NCBI GenBank assembly: GCA_016927905.1
Contig: JAFGLW010000002.1
Location: 1-64,000, forward strand
Direction of reading: 5' to 3'
Length of the DNA stretch: 64,000 bases
DNA from: a candidate division CSSED10-310 bacterium
GTDB taxonomy: Bacteria > CSSED10-310 > JAFGJC01
In this document: positions 9,133-18,993 of the stretch, piece after piece
Position numbering within the stretch: position 1 is the stretch's first letter
How the letters are laid out: the number at the start of each line of letters is the position of its first letter
Program-made: the position numbers and the translations under genes
Notes under the pieces: model-generated
What the model was told of the DNA's origin: nothing
What the model saw: only the letters and a program-made list of their open reading frames with translations
Databases searched by the model: none

Positions 9133-10710
9133 GTGATGCCGGAATCATTTCCATCTCCGAAACCCGATCGAACCAGAACAGATATCTTTCTGTTTTTCGG
9201 GATTGCGGTGGCATCGATCGCCATCATCCTGCCGATCCTCATGGTCGATCTTTTGCCGTTTGTCGACTATCCCCTTCACCTGTCTCTTATCGGGATTCTC
9301 CGGGACCTCGATGATCCGGCTGCAAGTGCTGTCCAATATCATGTAAGGTGGTTCACGCCTTATTCGGGTATGTACTGGATTGCAGCATTGATGGTTTCCG
9401 CGGTTCCGATCGAAACCATCGGGAAATTGCTGCTGATTCTGTACATGGTGTTCACGCCGCCTGCGTTCATGGTGTTTCTGCGGGCCACCGGGCAGAATCC
9501 CCGGTACGGTCTTTTGATGTATCCCCTGCTGTATAATTTCAACCTGTCCTGGGGATTCCTTCCATTTCTCATCTCCATGCCGCTCGTTTTTTTGACTCTT
9601 TCCGTAACGGTTGCCGTAGCGCTGCGGAATTCAAAACCCGCAACCGCTGTTCTCCCGGTGCTGCTTATCTTCCTTTTCTTCATGCACCTGTTTGCATTCC
9701 TGGTGACGCTTTTCCTGGTGGCGGTGATCATTTTGTCGGGGACCGGCACATTCCGTCAGAAGTTATGGCTGCTGGTGTGGTTCGGGGCAGCACCGGTTCT
9801 GGTGAACTGGATCTGGTACCGCGGTCTGAGCTATTCCGTTGCGGATCAGGTGTTTTTGTCCAAGAAACTGGTCATTCCTCCGGTTCTTTCCAAGCTGGCA
9901 TTTCTGCCGGAGTATATTCTGAGTGGCGATCCGTTCCGGGGATACGGGGTTGTGCTGGGATCGATGGCTGGAATCATGATCCTGTATTGCATGTTGGACC
10001 GGTTGCGGTCTGAACGGTTGAAATCCGCCGGGTTTCCCGCCGGACTGCGCATCCGCTGGATCGTTCCCGCGGCTGTTCTGGGTGCTTACCTGGCATGCCC
10101 CTATTCATTGCTGACGGCGGTGTGGCTGTTCAACCGGCTGGCATTCCTGGTCCCGGCAACCCTCATCCTGGTTCTCCCGGCAAATCCCCCCAGACGGATG
10201 ATTGCGGATTGTCTTCTGATCCTGATAATCGCGGGATTCGGCCTGTATACGGTACGGTTGTACCTGCTTTTCGAACGGGAAGCAGTCGAAGGGCTGGCAT
10301 GCCTTGAACGGATCGAACCCGGCAAACGGCTTGAAGGCTGTTTCATCGATTCCCGGAGTCGCTATACCGATCACACGGTTTACGATCATTTCGACCAGTA
10401 TTACCAGATCCGGTATGAAGGCGTTGTGCACAATCCGTTTGCAGTGCTGACGCATATGCCTATCCGATATACCGACCCGCATTTCAAGCGGGAAGCTGGA
10501 GTGACGGGATGCAGGGGAAATCCTCCGGGGTGGCGTCTTCCCCGGTTCCGGGAAATCGATTATTTTTTTCTCAGGCAGTATCCCGAAAAAGGCAGCAACC
10601 CGATTCCGTATCTGTTCGGCGACAATCTTTTCGATGTGCGCCAAGCTGTGGTGTCCGGACCCTGGAGTATCTACCAGAAAAAGGATCCAGCCATGGAGAC
10701 CGGTCCATGA
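9133..10710 (+). CDS. Multi-pass membrane protein, possibly glycosyltransferase-like
   Basis: Many hydrophobic segments; C-terminal soluble part; stop overlaps next start (ATGA at 10707). Confidence 0.5.
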   Translation: MMPESFPSPKPDRTRTDIFLFFGIAVASIAIILPILMVDLLPFVDYPLHLSLIGILRDLDDPAASAVQYHVRWFTPYSGMYWIAALMVSAVPIETIGKLLLILYMVFTPPAFMVFLRATGQNPRYGLLMYPLLYNFNLSWGFLPFLISMPLVFLTLSVTVAVALRNSKPATAVLPVLLIFLFFMHLFAFLVTLFLVAVIILSGTGTFRQKLWLLVWFGAAPVLVNWIWYRGLSYSVADQVFLSKKLVIPPVLSKLAFLPEYILSGDPFRGYGVVLGSMAGIMILYCMLDRLRSERLKSAGFPAGLRIRWIVPAAVLGAYLACPYSLLTAVWLFNRLAFLVPATLILVLPANPPRRMIADCLLILIIAGFGLYTVRLYLLFEREAVEGLACLERIEPGKRLEGCFIDSRSRYTDHTVYDHFDQYYQIRYEGVVHNPFAVLTHMPIRYTDPHFKREAGVTGCRGNPPGWRLPRFREIDYFFLRQYPEKGSNPIPYLFGDNLFDVRQAVVSGPWSIYQKKDPAMETGP

Positions 10711-13316
10711 CGCGGCATGAATCTTGGGTGGCGGCCGGATTTATTATCGTCGCCGGAGTGTTGTTCGGGCTGATCCGGCCGCCGGTGCCCCTGTTTCAGT
10801 CATTGGGGATTTTCGGTCTGATTCTGGCAGGATGGATCGCCGCAGGCGACCGGCCGGCCGGTGCGGCAATAATCTCCAGACTTCCTCTTTTTTTTATAAT
10901 AACGGCCGCCATGCTCGATTACCGGGATATATTTCCGGACCGGATTGCCGCCGTTTACGGGCTGACGCCCGTTCTGGCTTGGTTTGCCGGCAGATGTTTC
11001 CGGCGCGGATGGCCATCCCTGGCGGGATTGATCTGTTTTGTGGGCCTTGGATCGGCTCCGTTTACCGAGCTGCACCTTGAATTCAGCCCTTGGCTGCTGG
11101 TCCTGCTTTTGTATTCCGGGATTCAGTCCGTTTTCGGTGACGGGATTCGATTCCGCCGGGGTGAAATGATCGTTTTCGGGATACTGATGGTGTTCTGCGC
11201 AGTTGCACTGGTGGAGATCCGGATGTCCGTTTATCCTTATGCCACGTTCAAACAGGGTATGCTGGTGATTCTGGGCGGGCTGGTGATGATGGCAGCGTTG
11301 AACCATGGGCACCGGATGGAACAGCGAATTGTCCTGGTCGATTTTCTGATATGCCTGGCATCGGTATATGTGGTATTCGCGCTGGCGGGCGGACTGGAGC
11401 GTATCCTCAATATGGGGTGGGCAAGGGGCGTATTTTTCAGGATTTTTGTCTTCAACCGGCATCCCAATTATGTCATCTACCCGATCCTGATGACACTTCC
11501 CCTCTTTCTGCTCCGGCTGGATAGAATCCGAGCGCCGGTCTGCCGGTTTATCGTTGCCGGGTTCATGGCATTGGCTGTTCTTTATCTGGTGGTGTTTTCG
11601 TTTTCCCGTGAGAGCTGGATCGTTCTGGGCATCTATTTCCTTCTTGCAATGGCGATGTTTACCGATAGAAGATCGCGGGAAATCGGTCTGGGCGTCATTA
11701 CCGCTTCCGCGATGGCGGTTGCCGTTACGGCTTTGCTGTCCAGGGGTGTTTATTACCGGCTCGCCACCATTGTTGATTTTGTCCGGACATCCCGGTTTCA
11801 GGCACTGACCGTGTTTGGGGAATTATTCATGGACCGGCCCTGGCTGGGGTACGGTCTGGGAACCAACCGGTATATCTACCCCCAGGCGTACGGGGACCTG
11901 TTTCCGTTGAGCAGTCCGACCCGGCAGTACCTGATCGAGGCGCACAACGCTTATGTGGACGTGCTGATCGGGACCGGCACGATCGGTTTGATTCTGTTTG
12001 CGCTTTTCCTGTCTGGCATTCTGATACAGGTCGTCCGATCCACATCGATTCACCGTCGAATCATGGTCATGACCGCCGCCGGGCTGAGTGTGGATCTGGT
12101 GTTCAATTTCCGCCTGCATGCACAGGATACGCTCATCATGCTGATGGTTCTTCTGGGGCTGGTCCTGTCAACGGGCGGCGATGCCGGCGAACGAGGTGCG
12201 GAAGACCGGAGAGCCGTGCGGATCCGATCGGGAATGGCGGTCCCGGTCTTGATTATCATTTCAGTTGTGTGTTTCCTGCCATGGCTGGGTGATTACCATG
12301 TGGGGAAGGCACAGTCCATGCTGGCCACCGGGGACTGGCCCGCCATCATCAGGACTTTCCGGAAATCCGCTTTTGTCGAACCGCTGAATGCGCACCCCCA
12401 TTATTATCTGGCGCATTGCGGTGTTCAGAGCGGTGATACGGATATGGCCGACCGGGAGTTTACACGGAGTGTCGGGCTGAACCCCAATTATGCCTTTTAC
12501 CGTTACGAACTGGCGCTTCATCTTCTGTCCAGAGGCGAATCCCGGCAGGCAGTGAACCAGTTGAATATCGCGAAGGTTCTGGATCCATTTGACGAAGAAG
12601 GCAGGATCCGTTTCCTGTCCGGTGTTTTGCACCTGGATTTCGGACAGAATGATATCGCCCGGAAAGATTTCTGGATCGCCATGCTGCGAAATCCCAAGCT
12701 GGCCGGGCATCCCTTCTGGCAGGATCATTTCCCGATGTTTCAACGCCTGATTTCGGATTATCAAACCTTTTTCACTCGGGAATCCAGGTATGGGGCCAGC
12801 GTGGTGGAACATTCGGTGCAACTGGATCAGATCGCACGGATATATGAGACAGCCGGGTTTCCCCAATGGCTGTTTGGGATACAGCGGGTTGCGGTTTCCA
12901 GGGCGATCGAAGAGGAATCTGTGGTCATACAGACCGCGGCGTTCTTCATCCGGCAGCGTGAACTGGATCTGGCGGAATCGGTGCTGCGCGATGCCCTGCA
13001 GTATCATCCGGATCGGGCAAGTTACCATAACCTGCTCGGATATGTCCGTCTTCTGGAGGGTAATCTGACCCAGGCTCAGGTTTTTCTGGAGAGCGCTGAG
13101 AGCCTGTATGATCATATTTCTCTGGACAATATCCAGGGCTACGGGTGGCTGAAAACGATTTACGAGACGACGGGTCAGACGGAGCGGCTTGGGGAAGTGG
13201 AACGGCGGCTGGCTTATCTTCAGGGCGGGGTCATCGAAATCCAGAGGAAAGATCTGACCATTCATGCCGGAAGCGAAAACATGCGGTATCAGGTCCCGGA
13301 GGTCGATTCCCCCTGA
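10707..13316 (+). CDS. O-antigen ligase-like membrane protein with C-terminal TPR region
   Basis: Multi-TM; FNRHPNYVIYPILMTLPLFLL, RPWLGYGLGTNRYIYP, LIEAHNAYVDVLIGTGTIGL; TPR-like C-terminus. Confidence 0.75.
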   Translation: MTRHESWVAAGFIIVAGVLFGLIRPPVPLFQSLGIFGLILAGWIAAGDRPAGAAIISRLPLFFIITAAMLDYRDIFPDRIAAVYGLTPVLAWFAGRCFRRGWPSLAGLICFVGLGSAPFTELHLEFSPWLLVLLLYSGIQSVFGDGIRFRRGEMIVFGILMVFCAVALVEIRMSVYPYATFKQGMLVILGGLVMMAALNHGHRMEQRIVLVDFLICLASVYVVFALAGGLERILNMGWARGVFFRIFVFNRHPNYVIYPILMTLPLFLLRLDRIRAPVCRFIVAGFMALAVLYLVVFSFSRESWIVLGIYFLLAMAMFTDRRSREIGLGVITASAMAVAVTALLSRGVYYRLATIVDFVRTSRFQALTVFGELFMDRPWLGYGLGTNRYIYPQAYGDLFPLSSPTRQYLIEAHNAYVDVLIGTGTIGLILFALFLSGILIQVVRSTSIHRRIMVMTAAGLSVDLVFNFRLHAQDTLIMLMVLLGLVLSTGGDAGERGAEDRRAVRIRSGMAVPVLIIISVVCFLPWLGDYHVGKAQSMLATGDWPAIIRTFRKSAFVEPLNAHPHYYLAHCGVQSGDTDMADREFTRSVGLNPNYAFYRYELALHLLSRGESRQAVNQLNIAKVLDPFDEEGRIRFLSGVLHLDFGQNDIARKDFWIAMLRNPKLAGHPFWQDHFPMFQRLISDYQTFFTRESRYGASVVEHSVQLDQIARIYETAGFPQWLFGIQRVAVSRAIEEESVVIQTAAFFIRQRELDLAESVLRDALQYHPDRASYHNLLGYVRLLEGNLTQAQVFLESAESLYDHISLDNIQGYGWLKTIYETTGQTERLGEVERRLAYLQGGVIEIQRKDLTIHAGSENMRYQVPEVDSP

Positions 13317-13322
13317 ATCGAA

Positions 13323-14621
13323 TCAACGGGCGGAAACTATATGTTCAATTTTCGCCCGCATTCGATCCGACATGGTTTCCCATGTTTTTGTCCGTGCGAA
13401 TTCTATTCTTTGAGCAGCGGTGGTTCCGGCCGGATCTGCCGCCAGATTTCGACAGGCTTCAATAAAAGAGCTGTGCGAATCCGTCACCGCTACTATATCC
13501 GAATAGAAACGGACCACGTCGGGCAGCGCGGTGGACACGACCGGCCGGCCCGCGGCAAGGTATTCCAGGATTTTGACCGGGTGAATATCCCGGGTGACCC
13601 GGTTGAGAACATAGGGGAGAAGACACACATCGAACGCTTTCAGGTACGCCGGCAATTGCGTATAAGGCCGGATACCCAGGATATGGATGCTGGACGGGCT
13701 TTTTTTCAGTCCGAATCCCGGGGCCGATGGATCGGGCAGAACGGAAGCCCAGGGATCCGTAAACCGGCTCAACCCGAAGTCCGCGAACACCGGCCCGATC
13801 AGCACAACGGAACCTTCTGGAAACGCTTCCGCCAGTTCCCGCAGCAACTCGGTATCCAGCCGTTCATTCAATCCGCCGAAATAACCGAATACCGGGCGGG
13901 GCAGATTTGCGACATCATCCGGCAGCGCTAAAGCCGGATCGGTTGCTTTCAGAAAATGCTCGACTTCAACGCCGCAAGGAATGAATTCCACATCCGGATG
14001 AAACGACCGCTTCTTTTCCCACAGGCTGTATGTGCCCGTGAAGACGGTTCCGGCGACGGCAAACAATGCCTGTTCCCGGGATCCGGCGTCAGGGGGTGCC
14101 CAGGATGCCGCAATGAAATCATCGATGACGTCGTATGCCACAGTCTCCCATTGAAACCGGCGTGCGATCGAATCGGCAAGGGGCGTGTTGGTAATCAGGA
14201 CCGGCCGGGTCATGTTCAGGAGATTGAGAATCCGTTGCAGATCGGCGAGTATCAGCGCATCATTCAGGCGAATGATCCCGGACCGGGTTTTGCCTCCCGG
14301 AAGCACCCTGGGGCGGAAAACGGCCAGTGAATCGTTGACGCGCGTCAAAACTTCCAGCGCCGAATCTCCGGCGGCAATCACATGCTGCAGTCCCACCGGA
14401 TCGATGTACAGGACTTTCGATGTCTCGGCCAGCCGGACAGCCAGGTGCTGGGGCCGCTGCCAGACGCCCGACCAGGGAATGATTGAATGGATGACAAACG
14501 TAACGGGGCCATCTGAACGGATTGGTGGGTGTTGCGTTCGAATCCGGGAAACAAGGCTCCTGATCAGGCAGCCTGCCGAGAGGGTGACCAGTTTGATGGA
14601 GCGGCCGAGTTTCGAGGTCAT
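13323..14621 (-). CDS. Glycosyltransferase (GT4/GT1-like)
   Basis: SGVWQRPQHLAVRLAETSKVLYIDP...PVFGYFGGLNERLD...VCLLPYVLNRVTRDIHPVKILEYLAAGRPVVSTALPDV. Confidence 0.8.
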   Translation of the reverse strand: MTSKLGRSIKLVTLSAGCLIRSLVSRIRTQHPPIRSDGPVTFVIHSIIPWSGVWQRPQHLAVRLAETSKVLYIDPVGLQHVIAAGDSALEVLTRVNDSLAVFRPRVLPGGKTRSGIIRLNDALILADLQRILNLLNMTRPVLITNTPLADSIARRFQWETVAYDVIDDFIAASWAPPDAGSREQALFAVAGTVFTGTYSLWEKKRSFHPDVEFIPCGVEVEHFLKATDPALALPDDVANLPRPVFGYFGGLNERLDTELLRELAEAFPEGSVVLIGPVFADFGLSRFTDPWASVLPDPSAPGFGLKKSPSSIHILGIRPYTQLPAYLKAFDVCLLPYVLNRVTRDIHPVKILEYLAAGRPVVSTALPDVVRFYSDIVAVTDSHSSFIEACRNLAADPAGTTAAQRIEFARTKTWETMSDRMRAKIEHIVSAR

Positions 14622-15934
14622 TTGGCCGAAAGCTGGTCGGCCAGGGTCCAGCCGGCGTCCAGCGAATGATCCATGTTGTAATACGCCCACTCGGCAAACC
14701 GGCCCGCCAGGTGTATATCGAAGGTCTTGTACCATCTGCGGATGGTTTCGACAGCCGGGCGGCGGTCGTGGGTGGGAACGACGTACCCCACTGGAATGTC
14801 GACCAGATCCACGACGGCAACCCGGTCATCCCGGTTCATCAGGCCGGATTGAATAAGACCGTTCACGGTCTGATCTCCCGCGGTGTTGAAATCGATCCGT
14901 TTGGTGCTGTTATAGGTAATCTCCGCCGTAAACGAGAAGTATTCCTCCGGGCAGACGCCGGGAGCGGCGTTACCCTGGACGAAAACACGGTGAAACAGAA
15001 AATCGGGCTCTGGAAAGTACACCCAGTGACGGTCGGTTGATTGCGCCTGTTCGATTCCCACGTTCACGCACAGGACCGAAAGGTGTTCCAGGGATCGGGC
15101 CGCCCGTTCGATTTCAGCCGGAACGTCCCGTGTGGCGGCGATCATTTCCGGAAGCGGTGCGGTCAGAACCAGATCCCGGTAGGTTATTTCGTCACCCGTA
15201 TCGGTCAGAATCCGTTTCCGGGCCGGATCGATCCCCGTCACCCGGGTTCCCGGGCGGATAACATCTGTTATCGGTTCCGACATTTTGCGGGCCAGTGCTT
15301 CGATTCCCCCTGACAGCGGGTAGCCGAACCGGGCGTTTGGCCCCATGTTTTTATGTCCCGGGCCGAGTGCTCCGTCGACAAACTCCGCCAATCCCGGCCG
15401 GGGAACTCTGCCGCCCAGCCACTCATAATCCATGGTGGATAAATCGCGGGCCCAGATTTTTTCATTGTAGGGGATCAGAAAATGACGGGCGATGCCCGTT
15501 CCGTAAGTCTGATAAATCCAATCACGGAAATTGCCGGGCGGGGTGTTGACATCTTGGTAGGTCGCCTCGATCAATCCCAGGAGACACTCCTTGACAACTT
15601 CCGTGGGCAATCCGTAAGTGTTCGCCTGAAAAGGATAGCGGGTGTAGGTGCTTTTGGAATAAATCCAGGATTCCCGGTCCTGCCAGTGGAAGTTTCCCCC
15701 CATCAGATGTTCCACCCAGGTTCTGATCCGGTCTATCCCGGTGAAAAAGATATGACCGGCCCAGTCGAATGTGAATCCGTCGATCATTTTCGAGCGCATC
15801 AGCCCGCCGGGGCGGTTTTCTTTTTCCAAGATCAGAAAGGGTCGTTTGATGTGACTGGCGATCCCCAGCCCGGCGGGGCCTGCACCGACAATCACAACAT
15901 CAGCTTGATGCACCGGTTGCCTCCATCGGAACAA
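14618..15934 (-). CDS. FAD-dependent amine-oxidase/UDP-galactopyranose mutase-like protein
   Basis: VVIVGAGPAGLGIASHIKRPFLILEKENRPGGLMRS; dinucleotide-binding GxGxxG and GG motif. Confidence 0.75.
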   Translation of the reverse strand: MFRWRQPVHQADVVIVGAGPAGLGIASHIKRPFLILEKENRPGGLMRSKMIDGFTFDWAGHIFFTGIDRIRTWVEHLMGGNFHWQDRESWIYSKSTYTRYPFQANTYGLPTEVVKECLLGLIEATYQDVNTPPGNFRDWIYQTYGTGIARHFLIPYNEKIWARDLSTMDYEWLGGRVPRPGLAEFVDGALGPGHKNMGPNARFGYPLSGGIEALARKMSEPITDVIRPGTRVTGIDPARKRILTDTGDEITYRDLVLTAPLPEMIAATRDVPAEIERAARSLEHLSVLCVNVGIEQAQSTDRHWVYFPEPDFLFHRVFVQGNAAPGVCPEEYFSFTAEITYNSTKRIDFNTAGDQTVNGLIQSGLMNRDDRVAVVDLVDIPVGYVVPTHDRRPAVETIRRWYKTFDIHLAGRFAEWAYYNMDHSLDAGWTLADQLSAK

Positions 15935-15988
15935 TTATAACCGGGTCGAATCATGGAAACCAGGCGGTTCCGTCCGCGCCGGATCCGG

Positions 15989-18967
15989 TCAATCCCGAGC
16001 CTTGTAAATCATCGAGATACCTTTCCGGCCGTCCATCAGAACCGGCAGGGGCCGGTCCATGTGGATGTGGATGCAGTGGGGTGTCCGTTCGGCCGCCGGG
16101 TGGGTGTTCAGCCAGGACCAGTCGATGAAGCTGTCTTGGAGCCCGTAGGGAACACTCAGGTATCCCACGTTCATGGAAGTGATATTGTGAAAGAAATGCG
16201 ATCCCATGGAGGCATCCACCTGGAAATCCTCCAGACCGGCTTCAATAATGACCTTGGCGTTCGAGATCTGGGCCCAGCCGATGGGTATGCCCAGCCACCG
16301 GTCCCGGGTTCCCCAGCGACCCGGTCCGATCAAGATGTATTTTCTCCCCGCCGCCTTAAGTTTCCTGTTCAACCGCTCCAGCTCACCGGTCATGAACACC
16401 ATTTTGGATCGGTTGAAAGTCTCCGGGTCGATATAAACCACATCTTGAATGTCGTCGATCCGGCCGTTTCCCATGCATCTGGATGAAAAAACAAACAGCT
16501 TCGACGGCTCGATCGCATCCGTGTCGATCGAAAACCTGCTCAGATTGGTAATGAAGTGTTTGATCTGCAGTAGGTAGAAGGTGGCGGATTCCGATCTGGT
16601 TCTGTCCGGGAGTTGAACCGCAAATTCGATTTCAACCGGTGTTCCAAGCTGGTCCTTCAGAATCCCCAGGATTTCCCGGAGGATTTCAGCCAAAGGGAAG
16701 GTTTCGTATTTCAGGATGTATTCAAAATTGAGAATTCGGGGGCCGGGGTGGTCCAGGCCGGGCAGTATTCTCTGGTTTTCCTCATCCCACACCGATGCGA
16801 TATGGTTCAGCATCCCGTGTTTTTCGGATTGCCGGATATCGAGAGTGGTCAGAGTGACATCTTCACCATTCAACAGCTCAAAATCCGGGTTTGACATATC
16901 CAGTGCGTAGAGATGATTCTGGGAATGTTTGAGCTGATCGGCTGGAGACAGAATATCCAGCTTGGGATAATTGGGACAGACGTGGTAGGTTTTTTCACCT
17001 TCAACGACATATTTACCCAATCCGGCCGCCAGCATGGCGATGCCGTCGCTCGGTTTCATATAGGATACCGGGTAATAGTTGTAGGATTGGGCAACGCCTG
17101 AAATGTGGGGATAATAGGCGGTTTTGTTGTTCCGACCCACCAGTTCCTGAATGATTACCGCCATTTTTTCCTGTTCGATCTTGTAGTTGACCGCATCGAA
17201 ATAGGTTTTTGCCGAACCGGAAAAAACCGATGCAAATACCAGTTTGATGGCGGTTTCCAGTTGCCTGAGCCGGACGGTCAGATCGGGATGGTTGTTGGGG
17301 AGCAGGTAGGTTGAGTAGACACCCGAAAACGGTTGTGACAGGGAATCCTCCAGCAGGCTGGATGAACGGACGGCCAGAGGGTGGCGGATTTGATAAAGAA
17401 ACTGTTGCAATCGATAGGTCAACTCGGTTGACAGGCTTCCGGAGACGAAGCAGCGTTTGATGGATTCAAAATCGGTTTCTTTCTGGCAGAAATTCCTGGC
17501 TGTATGGGATTCGATGAACCGATCGAATTCCATGGTGCCCACGATGGAGGACCGGGGTATTTGGATGCTCACCCCGTCGATGGCACCGGGCAGGATTTCA
17601 TTCTCGATGAGATAGGCGATGAATGCGATTCCGCGGCCTTTACCGCCCAGCGATCCGTCACTGAGACGTAACACATGGTTTGTGCCGGTCAGGATGGCGG
17701 CATCAAATTCCACCACTTTGCCGCGGGTGGCTTCGGACTGGAGCCGCTGAAAAACCCGGACCAGAAAATCCCGCAATTCACTCAGGGACGGGAATTCCGA
17801 TATTCGGATGGGCTGCAGTTTCTGGGCGATGCGGATTTCTCCCCGGGCCATCAGCCAGGCGGAAAAATGATTCCGGGAACCGTGATATTCGAGTGATTCG
17901 AGGGGCACCTTGTTCAACAGGGCACGGAGTTCTTCCAGGGATCCCGCCCGGGCGATCTCCACGCCGCCGGAGTTTTTGAAGATGAAATCGCCGAATCCGA
18001 GATCATCCACCAGGAAGGCCACCAGGTCCTGGTCGAGTGTGGGGGAGTTCTTGTTGATGAACCGGCTTTTAAATTCAAGAGTTTTGGATTCGTTTTCGGG
18101 TTCCGAAGATTGCAGCACTGCCGGGAGATCTCTCAGGGTGTTCCGGACATGTCGAATGAGTTTGAAACCGGCATCATTGTCCATTGCGCCGTTTTTTTCG
18201 TATTTGACATCGGAGATGACGCAGAGGAGATAATCTTTGTATCTCCGGATGATCCGGACGGCCTCCTCATAATTTTTTGCCAGCAGCACCTTGGGCCGGG
18301 CCCGCATCCGCAGCATCTTCAATTTTTCATAGGGACTTTCCTGGGAAATCAGCTGCTGGACCTGTTTGATGATTTCGGTATACAGAATGGGCAGGTACCT
18401 CGAGATGTACCGGATGGAATCTTCAACGAGCAGGATGATCCGGACCATGCCCATCTGGGTATCGTTATCGGCGTTATACTGGTCTTCAATGCTTTTGATC
18501 ATGGCCACGAAAATTTTCGAATCGCCGTTCCAGACGAACACGTGATCGAAATGACTCGTCTGATTCTTGAACTCGCTGAGCAGGCTGATTTCCGCATTGT
18601 CTTTCAACAGGAGGATGACCGGCAGGTCAGGAAATCTGGTTTTGATCTGCCTGCTGAGCTGGAACGGGGTCATGTCCGGGATGCGCATCATGACGATAAC
18701 CAGGTCAAACCGTTTCGTTTTCAGTTTTTTCTGGGCCTGTGCCGCCGTGGGAACGCTGGTGATCCGGGGAGCGCTGGAGAGATTCAGGGTATAGTATTCA
18801 TTGTAGATCATTTCAGTCAGCTGGCCTTCCTGCTGCAGAATAAAGGCATCGTAATTTGTGGCGACCAGCAGAATTTCCCTGATTCTGAAATGCATCAGGT
18901 CGTGATAAATCTCGTCGTCGGTCCGGTTCCGGTCAACGACTTTGTCTGCCTTGATGCGGGTATCCAT
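15989..18967 (-). CDS. Pyruvate phosphate dikinase N-terminal (PEP/pyruvate-binding) domain protein with N-terminal receiver-like regions
   Basis: SDGSLGGKGRGIAFI...HPLAVRSSSLLEDSLSQPFSGVYSTYLLPN; YILIGPGRWGTRD; N-terminal receiver-like segments. Confidence 0.8.
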   Translation of the reverse strand: MDTRIKADKVVDRNRTDDEIYHDLMHFRIREILLVATNYDAFILQQEGQLTEMIYNEYYTLNLSSAPRITSVPTAAQAQKKLKTKRFDLVIVMMRIPDMTPFQLSRQIKTRFPDLPVILLLKDNAEISLLSEFKNQTSHFDHVFVWNGDSKIFVAMIKSIEDQYNADNDTQMGMVRIILLVEDSIRYISRYLPILYTEIIKQVQQLISQESPYEKLKMLRMRARPKVLLAKNYEEAVRIIRRYKDYLLCVISDVKYEKNGAMDNDAGFKLIRHVRNTLRDLPAVLQSSEPENESKTLEFKSRFINKNSPTLDQDLVAFLVDDLGFGDFIFKNSGGVEIARAGSLEELRALLNKVPLESLEYHGSRNHFSAWLMARGEIRIAQKLQPIRISEFPSLSELRDFLVRVFQRLQSEATRGKVVEFDAAILTGTNHVLRLSDGSLGGKGRGIAFIAYLIENEILPGAIDGVSIQIPRSSIVGTMEFDRFIESHTARNFCQKETDFESIKRCFVSGSLSTELTYRLQQFLYQIRHPLAVRSSSLLEDSLSQPFSGVYSTYLLPNNHPDLTVRLRQLETAIKLVFASVFSGSAKTYFDAVNYKIEQEKMAVIIQELVGRNNKTAYYPHISGVAQSYNYYPVSYMKPSDGIAMLAAGLGKYVVEGEKTYHVCPNYPKLDILSPADQLKHSQNHLYALDMSNPDFELLNGEDVTLTTLDIRQSEKHGMLNHIASVWDEENQRILPGLDHPGPRILNFEYILKYETFPLAEILREILGILKDQLGTPVEIEFAVQLPDRTRSESATFYLLQIKHFITNLSRFSIDTDAIEPSKLFVFSSRCMGNGRIDDIQDVVYIDPETFNRSKMVFMTGELERLNRKLKAAGRKYILIGPGRWGTRDRWLGIPIGWAQISNAKVIIEAGLEDFQVDASMGSHFFHNITSMNVGYLSVPYGLQDSFIDWSWLNTHPAAERTPHCIHIHMDRPLPVLMDGRKGISMIYKARD

Positions 18968-18993
18968 TGGGGGGTTCCGGTGGAGAGGGCGGC